From contig NZ_VHIP01000004.1 of the NCBI RefSeq assembly GCF_006494365.1, positions 124,001-188,000 on the forward strand: a stretch of 64,000 nucleotides of DNA, in the 5' to 3' direction. Positions 18,343 to 26,860 of the stretch are shown piece after piece. The position numbers were made by a program, and so were the translations under genes. Each line of letters starts with the position of its first letter. Position 1 is the stretch's first letter. Below the pieces are notes generated by a model. The model saw nothing but the letters and a program-made list of their open reading frames with translations, searched no databases and was not told the origin of the DNA. This DNA comes from Aestuariibacter sp. GS-14. Its GTDB lineage: Bacteria > Pseudomonadota > Gammaproteobacteria > Enterobacterales > Alteromonadaceae.

Positions 18343-18975
18343 ATGACGCTGTGTAAAGCAGGAAATTTACTAACGTTAACTTTAGCGATTGGTTTGAGTA
18401 GTCCGTTACAGGCAGCTGACAACAATGACAACGCCTGTGGATTTAATGAAACTGCGCGCAGGCTGGCTGCATTAATTATGCAGGACACGCATCAACAACG
18501 TTCACACATTACTTGTCACCCGTTATTAGCACAAGCGGCTGAAGACAAAGCCCGTACCATGGCTGATTACGGTATGGTAAGACATAATTTAGGCGGCAGC
18601 CCTAACGGCAGACTTAGGGAAATAGGTTTTCCTATCCCTCATTACTATAGCGGTGTAATGGGTAATCAAGTTGAGGCGATTGCGGGAGGCTATTCAACGG
18701 CAGAGTCTGTGTGGGATGCGTTTAAACACTCCACAAGCCATCGCCAACATTTGTTAGGAGAGCTGGATTTTTATCGCGAGCAGCAGTATATCGGCGTGGG
18801 TTTTTACAAAGACAAGAGTACGCCACACGTTGAATACTGGACGGTTTATTTAACGGAGGCGGCAAGTGATTCCGCTGTCCCGGCGTTTGAATACATACCC
18901 AATAAAGGGGTGTTTTTTGTCGAAGAGCCCGAAATTGCCGTACAGGTGTTTGATACGTCAACGACAGAAAATTAA
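18343..18975 (+). CDS. Secreted CAP/SCP-domain protein
   Basis: The 210-residue protein has a signal peptide (about 1-25, ending LQAA). A CAP domain follows, with helix ARRLAALIMQ, the His of VRHNLGG, the Glu of NQVEAIAGG, the SHRQHLLG motif and the final strand YIGVGFY. These are the residues that form the CAP cavity. Bacterial members (PF00188) are extracytoplasmic and mostly uncharacterised. Two cysteines near residues 32 and 58 could form a disulfide. It is translationally linked to the upstream barrel protein, which suggests that the two act together at the cell surface; this is inference. A terminator follows at 18995. Confidence 0.85.
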   Translation: MTLCKAGNLLTLTLAIGLSSPLQAADNNDNACGFNETARRLAALIMQDTHQQRSHITCHPLLAQAAEDKARTMADYGMVRHNLGGSPNGRLREIGFPIPHYYSGVMGNQVEAIAGGYSTAESVWDAFKHSTSHRQHLLGELDFYREQQYIGVGFYKDKSTPHVEYWTVYLTEAASDSAVPAFEYIPNKGVFFVEEPEIAVQVFDTSTTEN

Positions 18976-18994
18976 GTAGAGATCTGTAACAACG

Positions 18995-19025
18995 GTCCCG
19001 TATACAGCTTTTATACGGGACGCTG
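18995..19025 (+). terminator. Terminator after the CAP-domain gene
   Basis: GTCCCGTATA and TTATACGGGAC form a stem of about 10 bp with a short loop, followed by GCTGTTTTC. The T run is imperfect. The hairpin lies between convergent genes and may serve both. Confidence 0.7.
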
Positions 19026-19042
19026 TTTTCAGACACGCAGAC

Positions 19043-19372
19043 TTACTTCGCAGTAATTTGCGAAATCAGCTGGCCAGTATACTCACCTGCAGTAATGTAA
19101 CGGTTAATGCTGGCAACGTTCTCACCATATTGTTCAACAAACTCAACAATTGGCATGTCGTTGCACTGTACATTACTTGCCACATAGTTACGTGTCAGAC
19201 CGGCATCTTTAATGGCTTTATGCAGCTTCATTTTGTTACCTTCAGCAGCCACAACACAGATATCACTGGTTACCGCACTGTCAGCAGCAACCAATTGTGT
19301 TTCCGCTTGTGCTAAGCCCATACCAGCAACACTAACACCAACAATCATCAATACTTTTGCAATAGCTTTCAT
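19043..19372 (-). CDS. Small exported protein, DUF3718-like
   Basis: From the ATG at 19370-19372 (AAAGGA 7 bases upstream) the protein has 109 residues; an earlier ATG at 19393 lacks a ribosome site. It has a signal peptide (about 1-23, ending AQAE) and a mature part with the pattern DICVVAAEGNKMKLHKAIKDAG, then NYVASNVQCNDMPIVEFVEQYG. The two cysteines are probably a disulfide. The pattern resembles DUF3718, small proteins common in Shewanella and Alteromonas, whose function is unknown. It faces the CAP gene convergently. Confidence 0.75.
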   Translation of the reverse strand: MKAIAKVLMIVGVSVAGMGLAQAETQLVAADSAVTSDICVVAAEGNKMKLHKAIKDAGLTRNYVASNVQCNDMPIVEFVEQYGENVASINRYITAGEYTGQLISQITAK

Positions 19373-19555
19373 CGTTTTTTCCTTTAGTTCCATTTAACGG
19401 GGAGAGTCCACTAAGCTAGAGCAACCACAGTGCCAACTTTTATTTTATTTAATTAACAACAAGTTACATCAAATCAAGGAATTATTGGCATTGAGCAAAA
19501 ACAAACCAAAACTAAATACTGGTTAATTTGACCAATATTTAGCATAAATAATCTT

Positions 19556-19819
19556 ATACCAATTCGCATAGAAGTTTGCCCTCTCAGAGTGAGTCAAAAC
19601 GACTTAGATCACGACGCGTTCTCTGTGGCATAGTCATTCTATGTCCAGAGGGCGCAACACAGATGTAAGTCGTTTTGGCCACTCCCTATGGGCAACACTG
19701 GCAGACTTTTTAGCGTTGTTACGCTTGCTTGATTTGGAACCACCAAACCTGTGCAACCAAGCCTAGCTAAAAAGCCTGCCAGTGCTGCTGAGTGAGCAAA
19801 CTTCTATGCGAATTGGTAT
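19556..19819. repeat. Long copy of the inverted-repeat element with two internal stem-loops
   Basis: The 264 bp are bounded by inverted ends: 24 bp are perfect (beginning ATACCAATTCGCATAGAAGT) and the next 8 have two mismatches. The left 32 bp are identical to those of the copy at 14334. Inside are two further hairpins. The first has CAAAACGACTTA (19595-19606) pairing with TAAGTCGTTTTG (19666-19677) and an inner CATAG/CTATG. The second has arms of 23 bp (19692-19714 and 19766-19788) with 21 matches. The single strand would fold into a three-stem structure. TTA flanks TACC...GGTA on both sides. There is no coding capacity, so it is a non-autonomous element. Confidence 0.85.
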
Positions 19820-19879
19820 TAAGCTAACTCTAAGAACTGAAATGTGACAGGGTTTCAAAAAATGGGCATGTTCGAAGGC

Positions 19880-19906
19880 AAAAAAAAGGCCCACATTAGG
19901 TGGGCC
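19880..19906 (-). terminator. Rho-independent terminator for the leftward nuclease operon
   Basis: On the minus strand GGCCCAC and GTGGGCC form a 7-bp stem with a 5-base loop, followed by eight T (A run at 19880-19887 on the plus strand). Confidence 0.88.
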
Positions 19907-20084
19907 AAACAGCAAGAACGCGTACACACTTTCAACAGTGCATAGTTAGTATGGTCACAAGGTGCAAATAGATCAAAAAATAATTTTATTTTTTTTAATT
20001 ATTAAAAAAATATTATTTATATTAATAAAATTAATAATTTAGAAATTTGGGCGGTAATTATTCGATATGAAGGGGTTACGAAAC

Positions 20085-22211
20085 TCACTCGACTTCGCCC
20101 TGAATAATTTTCAGCAGCTCAGCAGCGGCCAGCGCGTCGTCCAATGCCCTATGGTGATTGTCGAGCCGAATCCCGAAATGTTCCGTTAATGCTTTTAACG
20201 AATAAGAAGGCAATCCGGATCTATGCTGACGCATTCTCGCGCAAGTACACAATTTGGGGCGTCTGAATGAACGCTCCAGCCTGGCGAATTCCTGCTTGAT
20301 AAAACCATAGTCAAAATTCACATTATGCGCCACAAACACACAACCATGAGTAAAGGCATCAATATCATCTGCCACAGCTTCAAAGGTGGGCGCATCCGCT
20401 ACCATATCGTCGCTGATCCCGGTTAGCTGAGTGATCCGGTAGGGAATATGCCGACCCGGATTGATCAAACTTTGCCAACGCGCCACTTCCTGGCCATTAA
20501 CTATCTTAACCATGCCCACTTCGGTAATTCTATGCTGTGGTGCTTGCCCACCGGTGGTTTCGATATCCACAACCACATAGGGCTGCATAGGATCCTGATA
20601 CCAGTTCACCTGGGTGATATTGACGTTAAACCCGGCTTGCTTTAAACGTTGAATAGTAACAAGCTGATTACGCCGCAATTGATCACCTGGCGCTTTAATT
20701 TCTTCAAATCGCAGTACGCCGTCTTCGATCACCATGATATCGGGAAACCCATCCCGCAAGTTGGCATAATCCTGTGTCATCAGGCGCAAGAACCTGGCGA
20801 GTTTAGACACCTCGGTAAACTGCAAAAAGCGTTGAATAGTATCCAGTAAACCCTGCCGCCACATGAACACACTATTTACTTTGCCGTAATGAGTGGTGGC
20901 TTGTTTAAGCAGATACTGATTCAGTTTTTTCACATCCTTACAATACGTCTCCAGGTGTAAGTCAATTTGATCGCCAAAGCGGGCATAAAAGTCATTGTGC
21001 CTTAACACCTGTGGCCGACGATCAAATTCGCTTATCACCCCAAACTCACCATGTAACCAATCCCAAAAAACCAGACCAAACAGCGTTCGCCACAACGTAT
21101 TTTCAGTGCGAAAAGCCTGTGCCTGTTTCTTTTGGTATGAGTCAATTACACCATTTTCCACGTCCTGAATGTACGACTCATCCAAGGAGATAGACTGGGT
21201 AGCATCCCGCAGCATATCAGTCAGTACCGACGTGCGTTTACTGCCAAACTTGCGTTGATAAAAATCTTCGGCAAAGGCCAGTAACGTATCAGAAGACGGA
21301 TCATCGATAATGCGCTCAAGGGCAGCTTGCGCGGCTGCTTTGTCGCCCGTTTTGTAGGTTTCCCGGATCCATTTTTCCCGGGCATTATCGCTGCCCGCCT
21401 GATACAGATACGCCAGCGCTTTAGATGCATCTTTACTGAGCCAGAACTGCCCTAATGCATACAGCAACCTGTCGCGATAATCATGGCCAATCGCACAGAA
21501 TACGGGCTTGTCTGTATGCGGGCTGAAAGCTTGTTTTTGCGCTTCATCGAATAACGAAAATTGCCTTAACGCATTAGCGTAATAAAATGCATTCAACGCC
21601 GCTTCCCGATGTTCAAAACGCGCCGAGTCGGCTATCGCGTCCTGGCGAGTTCGCATTACCCCCAGGTCACGCATCGAGAACTGATTAAGGCGCCCTCTGG
21701 AGTGACCGAAATACAAAAACAATAAATACCGCAAAACCTGATCAAACTCACAATACAAATACTGAGTTGCCAGGTCTCCGGTTTCAACAATATGGCCATT
21801 TAAATACGCATCTGAAAATGTGTCCACCAACACATTTTTGGGTGCTGAGGCCGGCACCTTATACCCATTTAACAACAGCAAATACAGTAGATCGCTCTTT
21901 GTCATGACCTGTGTGATGTCGTGCACGCTGGCTGTTAACACATCGCCAAACCAGCCGGTGCTTTTCAGGCTGAACAGGGCGTCAAAAGGGGCGTGTATTT
22001 CGTCGTAACCAAAGGTTTTTACCACCACTACAGCGTATTTTCGGTTGGCTGCCCGGGCAACAATACACTGTGCGTTGTCATCAAGTGCGCGAAACCGCTC
22101 TATAAACGCCTGCGCATCATCGCTTAACAACACCTTATTGGCGCCATCAAAGAAGCTCAGGAATTCATAAAAATGATCCAGGTAATATCGCTCTGGCAGT
22201 GTTTTACGCAT
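20085..22211 (-). CDS. FAN1-like VRR-NUC nuclease fused to a DEDDh 3'-5' exonuclease
   Basis: The frame opens at 22232 (715 residues, used for numbering); the ATG at 22211 fits bacterial FAN1 N-termini better and has GCGGA upstream. Residues 1-540 resemble FAN1: an N-terminal YYLDHF region, a SAP-like helix pair near 110-145, helical repeats, the segment TLFGLVFWDWLHGEFGV (379-400), and the VRR-NUC core GFPD (D498), EIK (E511, K513) with DQLRRNQ. Residues 551-710 are a DnaQ-type exonuclease with D556, E558, D641, H694 and D699 all present. FAN1 nucleases cut branched DNA and act in crosslink repair; the added domain would trim 3' ends. A gene for an HNH protein lies upstream on the same strand. 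Confidence 0.88.
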   Translation of the reverse strand: MRKTLPERYYLDHFYEFLSFFDGANKVLLSDDAQAFIERFRALDDNAQCIVARAANRKYAVVVVKTFGYDEIHAPFDALFSLKSTGWFGDVLTASVHDITQVMTKSDLLYLLLLNGYKVPASAPKNVLVDTFSDAYLNGHIVETGDLATQYLYCEFDQVLRYLLFLYFGHSRGRLNQFSMRDLGVMRTRQDAIADSARFEHREAALNAFYYANALRQFSLFDEAQKQAFSPHTDKPVFCAIGHDYRDRLLYALGQFWLSKDASKALAYLYQAGSDNAREKWIRETYKTGDKAAAQAALERIIDDPSSDTLLAFAEDFYQRKFGSKRTSVLTDMLRDATQSISLDESYIQDVENGVIDSYQKKQAQAFRTENTLWRTLFGLVFWDWLHGEFGVISEFDRRPQVLRHNDFYARFGDQIDLHLETYCKDVKKLNQYLLKQATTHYGKVNSVFMWRQGLLDTIQRFLQFTEVSKLARFLRLMTQDYANLRDGFPDIMVIEDGVLRFEEIKAPGDQLRRNQLVTIQRLKQAGFNVNITQVNWYQDPMQPYVVVDIETTGGQAPQHRITEVGMVKIVNGQEVARWQSLINPGRHIPYRITQLTGISDDMVADAPTFEAVADDIDAFTHGCVFVAHNVNFDYGFIKQEFARLERSFRRPKLCTCARMRQHRSGLPSYSLKALTEHFGIRLDNHHRALDDALAAAELLKIIQGEVE

Positions 22212-22255
22212 GATTGAGTCCGCTAACCACATAACATGTATAAATATACAGCAGT

Positions 22256-22603
22256 TTATTCATTGCGACAAACCTTCACTTTTTGACGGCCTACCCAGGC
22301 AAAATATTCTGATAACGCTGGATCACTGAGTAATAACGACAATGTATGGCGCTGCTTTGCCAATTCGCTCTCGCTGTAAAACCGGTGAATACCATTGTGG
22401 CATTGCCTGCAAATCATTACGCCACTTGCCAGTGCTTCTTTGCTGTAATGTTTTTTAAAGTGAGCGCGGCGGTGCATCTTTCGCGGGATAAGATGATGAA
22501 AGGTTAGATAGGTCATTCTGCCGCAGCAGGCACAAAGACCTGTTTTCTGATTCTTCAATTTCAAGCAATCCAACTTCTCTGTTCTGACGTACAAACCACA
22601 CAT
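22256..22603 (-). CDS. HNH-type zinc-binding protein (putative nuclease)
   Basis: About 115 residues. The pattern CACCGR, then TFHHLIPRKMHRR, then MICRQCHNGIH is the HNH layout with two CxxC zinc pairs and the catalytic HH. Such small proteins may be nucleases or structural zinc proteins. The start is uncertain: the ATG at 22601-22603 lacks a ribosome site, and TTG codons further in (residues 10-15) would still leave the whole domain. It is 45 bases upstream of the FAN1-like gene, so they are probably one operon. The divergent neighbour starts only about 21 bases away. Confidence 0.75.
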   Translation of the reverse strand: MCGLYVRTEKLDCLKLKNQKTGLCACCGRMTYLTFHHLIPRKMHRRAHFKKHYSKEALASGVMICRQCHNGIHRFYSESELAKQRHTLSLLLSDPALSEYFAWVGRQKVKVCRNE

Positions 22604-22624
22604 CAACGCGATAACAGGCCACCA

Positions 22625-22816
22625 ATGAGTTTAACCAACGCCACCACCTTTGAATGCCCCTATTGCATGACAATCAACGATTTGGAAGTTGACGAAGTAT
22701 ATGACATCGACCAAACCCAGATAGTGGACTGCCAGATCTGCTGCCAACCCATAGTGGTTACCGTTACCCAAAACGACGGCGAGATTTATGTGCACGCTGA
22801 CGTAGAAAATGAATAA
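22625..22816 (+). CDS. CPXCG-motif cysteine-rich protein
   Basis: This acidic 63-residue protein has ECPYC near the N-terminus and DCQICCQP in the middle, the two halves of a small zinc ribbon. The length and the motif spacing fit the family named CPXCG motif-containing cysteine-rich protein (PF14255), for which I know no function. The ribosome site is weak. It precedes the flavin reductase gene by 26 bases on the same strand. Confidence 0.85.
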   Translation: MSLTNATTFECPYCMTINDLEVDEVYDIDQTQIVDCQICCQPIVVTVTQNDGEIYVHADVENE

Positions 22817-22842
22817 CCCATTTCACCCAGGAACCTGTTTTT

Positions 22843-23499
22843 GTGACTCATTTATTCGACACTGACGCAATAGACAACATGCCACAGCGCTTTCGCGCCA
22901 ATTTTATTAACAGCTTGTCCGGCTATAAAAGTGCAAATCTGATCGGCACGTGTGATGCAAATCGCAACACTAACCTGGCCATCGTCTCCTCGGTGTTCCA
23001 TGTCGGTGCCAATCCGCCCCTCATGGGTATGCTAATGCGACCACATTCCGTCACCCGCGATACGCTATCCAACATTAAGGAGCAGGGCGTTTATACAATT
23101 AATGCCGTGCCGGTTTCGATGTTTGAACAGGCACATCAAACCTCAGCCAGATATACGCCCCAGCAGAGTGAATTCGATCACTGTGGTTTTACACCGTGTT
23201 GGCATGGTGATTTTACAGCGCCGTTTGTGGCAGAAAGTCCGATGCGGGTAGCGCTGCGAGTTGAAGATATTCAGCGACTGGATGCCAACAATACCGAGCT
23301 GGTTATCGGCCGAATTGAGCAGGTATGGGTAGACAACAACGCCGTTGAGGACGATGGCACGGTAGATATTAGTCAGCTATCATTAACCTGTGTAAGTGGT
23401 CTCGATACTTATCACAAGGTGATACCTATCGCCAAAATGGCTTATGCCAAGCCCGACAAAATGCCCACCCCGATTAAATTATTTAATTCAGATCAATAG
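22843..23499 (+). CDS. Flavin reductase-like FMN-binding protein
   Basis: This 218-residue protein belongs to the flavin reductase/DIM6-NTAB split-barrel family. The signs are SGYKSANLIGTCD, the strand NLAIVSSVFHVGANPPLMGML followed by RPHSVTRDTLSNI, then YTINAVP, and the helical FEQAHQTSARY. It would bind FMN and could reduce flavin with NAD(P)H or act as a flavoprotein of unknown substrate. The start is a GTG with AGGA about 11 bases upstream; no ATG precedes the conserved part. A hairpin terminator follows at 23598. Confidence 0.85.
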   Translation: MTHLFDTDAIDNMPQRFRANFINSLSGYKSANLIGTCDANRNTNLAIVSSVFHVGANPPLMGMLMRPHSVTRDTLSNIKEQGVYTINAVPVSMFEQAHQTSARYTPQQSEFDHCGFTPCWHGDFTAPFVAESPMRVALRVEDIQRLDANNTELVIGRIEQVWVDNNAVEDDGTVDISQLSLTCVSGLDTYHKVIPIAKMAYAKPDKMPTPIKLFNSDQ

Positions 23500-23597
23500 T
23501 TGGCAGTTTTGTTATTGGTAGATCCAAAAAAGGCGCGTATAAGTATAAACAGTTAAAATACATTGATGAACTTGTCGGTGTTTAACACTCTCTAAAG

Positions 23598-23622
23598 ACC
23601 TGCCCATGGCAGGTTTTGTTGT
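23598..23622 (+). terminator. Terminator after the flavin reductase gene
   Basis: ACCTGCC and GGCAGGT form a 7-bp stem with loop CAT, followed by TTTGTTGTTTT. It lies 98 bases beyond the stop codon. Confidence 0.75.
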
Positions 23623-23677
23623 TTTAGGCACCGGATAAAAAAGAATCATTCTCGTTTACATGCTGGAGTAAGTTTTT

Positions 23678-23971
23678 ATGAAATCTGTCAACCGTCGCGA
23701 CTTTCTTAAACTGTCAGGCACGACACTGATTGGAATGACATTAGGTGGCGTTGCATTGCGTGCAAACGCTCAGGAACATTTGAGTGAAGATGACGCCACT
23801 GCCAAGGCGCTAAAGTACGTAAGTAAATCCGCTGTTGATGGTGCACAATGCGGCAACTGCATGTACGTACAAGGTGATGCAGCCGCTGAATGGCGTCCAT
23901 GTGCAATATTCCCCGGCAAACAAGTTAACGCTAATGGCTGGTGCAGTGCCTGGGTGAAAAAGCCTGGTTAA
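23678..23971 (+). CDS. High-potential iron-sulfur protein (HiPIP) with Tat signal
   Basis: The 97-residue precursor starts with a twin-arginine signal (NRRDFLKLSG, cleavage after about ANA at residue 31). The mature part has the four cysteines that hold one 4Fe-4S cluster (C58, C61, C75, C89) in the HiPIP arrangement QCGNC, RPCAIFPG and GWCSAW. HiPIPs are periplasmic one-electron carriers that serve cytochrome oxidases, reaction centres or other acceptors. Export after folding is consistent with the Tat signal. It stands alone between two terminators, so its redox partner is not indicated by context. Confidence 0.95.
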   Translation: MKSVNRRDFLKLSGTTLIGMTLGGVALRANAQEHLSEDDATAKALKYVSKSAVDGAQCGNCMYVQGDAAAEWRPCAIFPGKQVNANGWCSAWVKKPG

Positions 23972-23990
23972 TCACTGGTCAACACAACAA

Positions 23991-24019
23991 AAAGCGGCAC
24001 TTTACGTTGCCGCTTTTTT
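23991..24019. terminator. Bidirectional terminator between HiPIP and amidase genes
   Basis: AAAGCGGCA and TGCCGCTTT pair over 9 bp with an 8-base loop, flanked by A on the left and T on the right. It fits both the rightward HiPIP gene and the leftward amidase gene. Confidence 0.88.
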
Positions 24020-24034
24020 GTTATTTAACAGCCC

Positions 24035-25657
24035 CTATTTGTAAGGCTCGGCTGCCTTATTCAGTGACGGCGCATCAAAACGGGTTGTGTAAAAAACCGG
24101 GATGATACGAGAAGGCAGGATTGCCTGTACGGATTTCCCAACTGCCAGCACCCTGGCATCATCCCACTGCGCACCAATAATGCTCAATCCCACTGGCAAA
24201 TCCCGAACAGCGCCCATTGGCAATGTGAGATGAGGGTAGCCAGCAATGGCCGCCATATAACCGATGCCAACATAGCCGTTCGGTGCGTTGTCACCGTACA
24301 CTGCATCAATTAAAAACGCTGGATTATTTGAAGGCGCAATCAATACGTCTACATTATTCCGGGTAAGTAACGCATCAATACCATTCTCGCGTGTCGCCGC
24401 TCTAACCGTATTCAATGCCTCGGCATAGTTGTCGTCATTCATGCCCTGAGTATTGTCAGATAGCACAAAGATAGATTGATCGAACAATACCATTTCGCGC
24501 ACAGACGCGTTATTAAAGCCAATTAACTCTGACAAATTAGACACGGGCAACGACGCAGGGCTCTGCAACAAATACTGATTCAATGCGGTTTTAAACTCTG
24601 CCAGCAGCACAAAATACGACTGTTTCCAAAAATCGTCTGGTTGAGTGTGTTCGCTTATCTCAACTACGGTTGCGCCAGCAGCACTAAGTGCAGTAACCGT
24701 TTTATCGAACAACTGAATAATGTCAGCGTCATCCCCTTGCCGCCATCGAACCACGCCCACGCGAAGACCGGCAAGACTAATAGCAGATTGAGCGAGTGTG
24801 TTGCTATCCGGACGGTTGGCATAGGTGGTTACCGGATCTGCAGGGTCGACACCTGCCATAACCGACACCATTAATGCTGCGTCTTCCACACTACGTACCA
24901 TGGGCCCGGCAGTATCCTGTGTAGGAGAAATAGGCACAATGTGAGAGCGCGACACCAGACCAACGGTAGGCTTAAAGCCCACAATGCCATTCATGGAAGA
25001 AGGACAAATAATCGAACCGTTGGTTTCGGTGCCCACTGCCAAGGACGCGAGTCCTGCTGCAATGGCTACCCCTGAGCCAGACGAAGATCCACAGGCAGTG
25101 CGATTCAGCATATGAGGATTACGGGTTAAGCCACCCACGGCACTCCAGCCACTTGATGACTTTTCGGAGCGAAAATTTGCCCACTCTGACAAATTCGTTT
25201 TACCTAAAATCACTGCACCGGCGTTGCGTAACTGGCTTACCAACGGTGAATCGCGATAAGTGTGGTTATTGAGCAGCGCCAATGAGCCCGCTGTGGTAGG
25301 CAGTTCTTTCGACTCGATATTGTCTTTGAGCAATACCACCACGCCATGTAACGGCCCTTTCAGCTCTCCCTTTGCGCGCATACCATCAAGTGCCTTAGCT
25401 TCTGCCAGGGCATTCGGGTTGAGCGACAATACACTGTTTAACATGGGGCCATTTTTATCCAGACGTTCAATGCGTGCCAGATACCCGACAACCAATGTTT
25501 CAGAAGACAGCAAGCCGTTTTCCATTGCCACCAGTTGCTCGGTTGCCGTTGCGTCCAGCCATCTGGACTCCACTTGCATAGAACCCGGCGTAGCGCAGGA
25601 CAAAAGCGCGAACGTTAGCATGGACGTTAACGCAAAAATAATACCTTTGTGTTTCAT
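24035..25657 (-). CDS. Amidase-signature family lipoprotein
   Basis: The 540 residues begin with a lipoprotein signal (lipobox LLSC, Cys21), so the enzyme is anchored in the envelope. The amidase signature fold is clear: catalytic Lys in VVLLKDNIE, the glycine/serine loop [10 protein letters not shown] with the cis-Ser, and the nucleophile region [14 protein letters not shown]. The [11 protein letters not shown] and [17 protein letters not shown] segments are also standard. Relatives hydrolyse amides or peptides; the substrate cannot be told. It is divergent from prmA and is not part of the prmA-dusB group. Confidence 0.9.
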   Translation of the reverse strand: MKHKGIIFALTSMLTFALLSCATPGSMQVESRWLDATATEQLVAMENGLLSSETLVVGYLARIERLDKNGPMLNSVLSLNPNALAEAKALDGMRAKGELKGPLHGVVVLLKDNIESKELPTTAGSLALLNNHTYRDSPLVSQLRNAGAVILGKTNLSEWANFRSEKSSSGWSAVGGLTRNPHMLNRTACGSSSGSGVAIAAGLASLAVGTETNGSIICPSSMNGIVGFKPTVGLVSRSHIVPISPTQDTAGPMVRSVEDAALMVSVMAGVDPADPVTTYANRPDSNTLAQSAISLAGLRVGVVRWRQGDDADIIQLFDKTVTALSAAGATVVEISEHTQPDDFWKQSYFVLLAEFKTALNQYLLQSPASLPVSNLSELIGFNNASVREMVLFDQSIFVLSDNTQGMNDDNYAEALNTVRAATRENGIDALLTRNNVDVLIAPSNNPAFLIDAVYGDNAPNGYVGIGYMAAIAGYPHLTLPMGAVRDLPVGLSIIGAQWDDARVLAVGKSVQAILPSRIIPVFYTTRFDAPSLNKAAEPYK

Positions 25658-25774
25658 GATGCTTCCTCAGTCTGCGTAAAATCATCATATACCATAAGTG
25701 CACAAGTGTATTGCGTGTTGGGGAGTATGCGCTTTACTGGTAAACTGTCGGCAAATTTTGCACACGAGATCCTC

Positions 25775-26656
25775 ATGCCCTGGCTACAACTTAAAATCGA
25801 CACTTCAGCAAAACTGGCAGAACAAGTAGGAAATATGATGAGCGCTAACGGCGCTCAGGCAGTCACTTTTGTAGACGCCAAAGACACGCCAATGTACGAG
25901 CCCAAGCCCGGAGAAGTGATGTTGTGGCCAGATACTCAGGTAGTTGGACTATTTGAAGCCACCGACGACATGCCTACCATTATTAAAAACCTGGAAAAAG
26001 CACGTGTGCTGGGCAAAGGCTTCAAGTACAGTCTGGAGCCACTGGAAGATAAAGACTGGGAACGCGAATGGATGGATAACTTCCACCCCATGCAGTTTGG
26101 CAACCGCCTGTGGATATGCCCAAGCTGGCGTGACGTTCCCGATCCCAACGCAGTTAACGTAATGCTGGATCCGGGACTGGCGTTTGGCACTGGTACCCAT
26201 CCCACTACGGCCATGTGTTTGCGCTGGCTGGACGGTGTGGACGTAGCAGACAAAACCGTTGTCGACTTTGGTTGCGGTTCAGGCATTCTGGCCATCGCCG
26301 CACTTAAACTGGGTGCCAAAAACGTAATTGGTATTGATATCGACCCGCAAGCATTACAAGCATCCATGGACAATGCCCAGCGCAATCAGGTAGAAGACCG
26401 TTTAGCGGTTTATCTGCCTGAAGACCAACCCACACTGCAAGCCGATGTGGTCATGGCAAACATACTTTCCGGCCCGCTCATTGAACTTCAGGACGTGATT
26501 ACAAGCTACTGTAAACCCGGCGGTCTGTTGGTGCTTTCGGGCATTCTTGCTGAGCAAATTCCGCGCATTGAAGCCGCCTACGGGCGTGATTTTAATTTGC
26601 ACGCAAGTGTAACAGATCAAGAATGGGCGCGGGTTTCAGGGCAACGCAAAGCATAA
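25775..26656 (+). CDS. prmA: Ribosomal protein L11 methyltransferase
   Basis: PrmA trimethylates ribosomal protein L11. The ATG at 25775 gives MPWLQLKI and 293 residues, exactly the E. coli length; the longer frame from 25649 is not needed. The N-terminal L11-recognition domain is followed by [14 protein letters not shown] and the cofactor motif [20 protein letters not shown] with [10 protein letters not shown], then [10 protein letters not shown]. The gene stands 204 bases before dusB, as in many relatives, while the usual upstream neighbour accC is 8.7 kb away here. Confidence 0.97.
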   Translation: MPWLQLKIDTSAKLAEQVGNMMSANGAQAVTFVDAKDTPMYEPKPGEVMLWPDTQVVGLFEATDDMPTIIKNLEKARVLGKGFKYSLEPLEDKDWEREWMDNFHPMQFGNRLWICPSWRDVPDPNAVNVMLDPGLAFGTGTHPTTAMCLRWLDGVDVADKTVVDFGCGSGILAIAALKLGAKNVIGIDIDPQALQASMDNAQRNQVEDRLAVYLPEDQPTLQADVVMANILSGPLIELQDVITSYCKPGGLLVLSGILAEQIPRIEAAYGRDFNLHASVTDQEWARVSGQRKA

Positions 26657-26777
26657 TCTTTAAGATTCTGTAAATTAATTGCTAGCAGTTCGGTGTAATC
26701 CTGCTGTAACCCCTTTGCCACAAAATTGAAATCTTTTTGTCAAGACTAAGAACACAAATTTTGTGTGATTTTTAGCC

Positions 26778-26806
26778 TTTTCAAGCTCAAAGAAAACGCG
26801 TACACT
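26778..26806 (+). promoter_or_regulatory. Predicted dusB-fis promoter with GC-rich discriminator
   Basis: TTTTCA (26778-26783) and TACACT (26801-26806) have 17 bases between them and are followed by TAGCGCCCC. A GC-rich stretch just after the -10 is a feature of promoters under stringent control, which is known for fis in E. coli. A 7+1+7 palindrome ACACAAATTTTGTGT precedes it at about 26752-26766. Confidence 0.45.
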
Positions 26807-26860
26807 TAGCGCCCCTTTCGGACAACTGGTTATTTTCTGCGCAAAGTTTGAGTGTTATTC

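Larger units (their letters stand above)
19373..20084. other. Gene-free region with structured repeat, terminator and AT-rich tract
   Basis: No gene is seen in these 712 bases. They hold the 264-bp element at 19556-19819, a leftward terminator at 19880-19906, and an extremely AT-rich tract at about 19970-20045 made mainly of A and T runs. The tract lies between the nuclease gene stop and its terminator, so the 3' untranslated region of that gene is about 180 bases. Confidence 0.7.
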
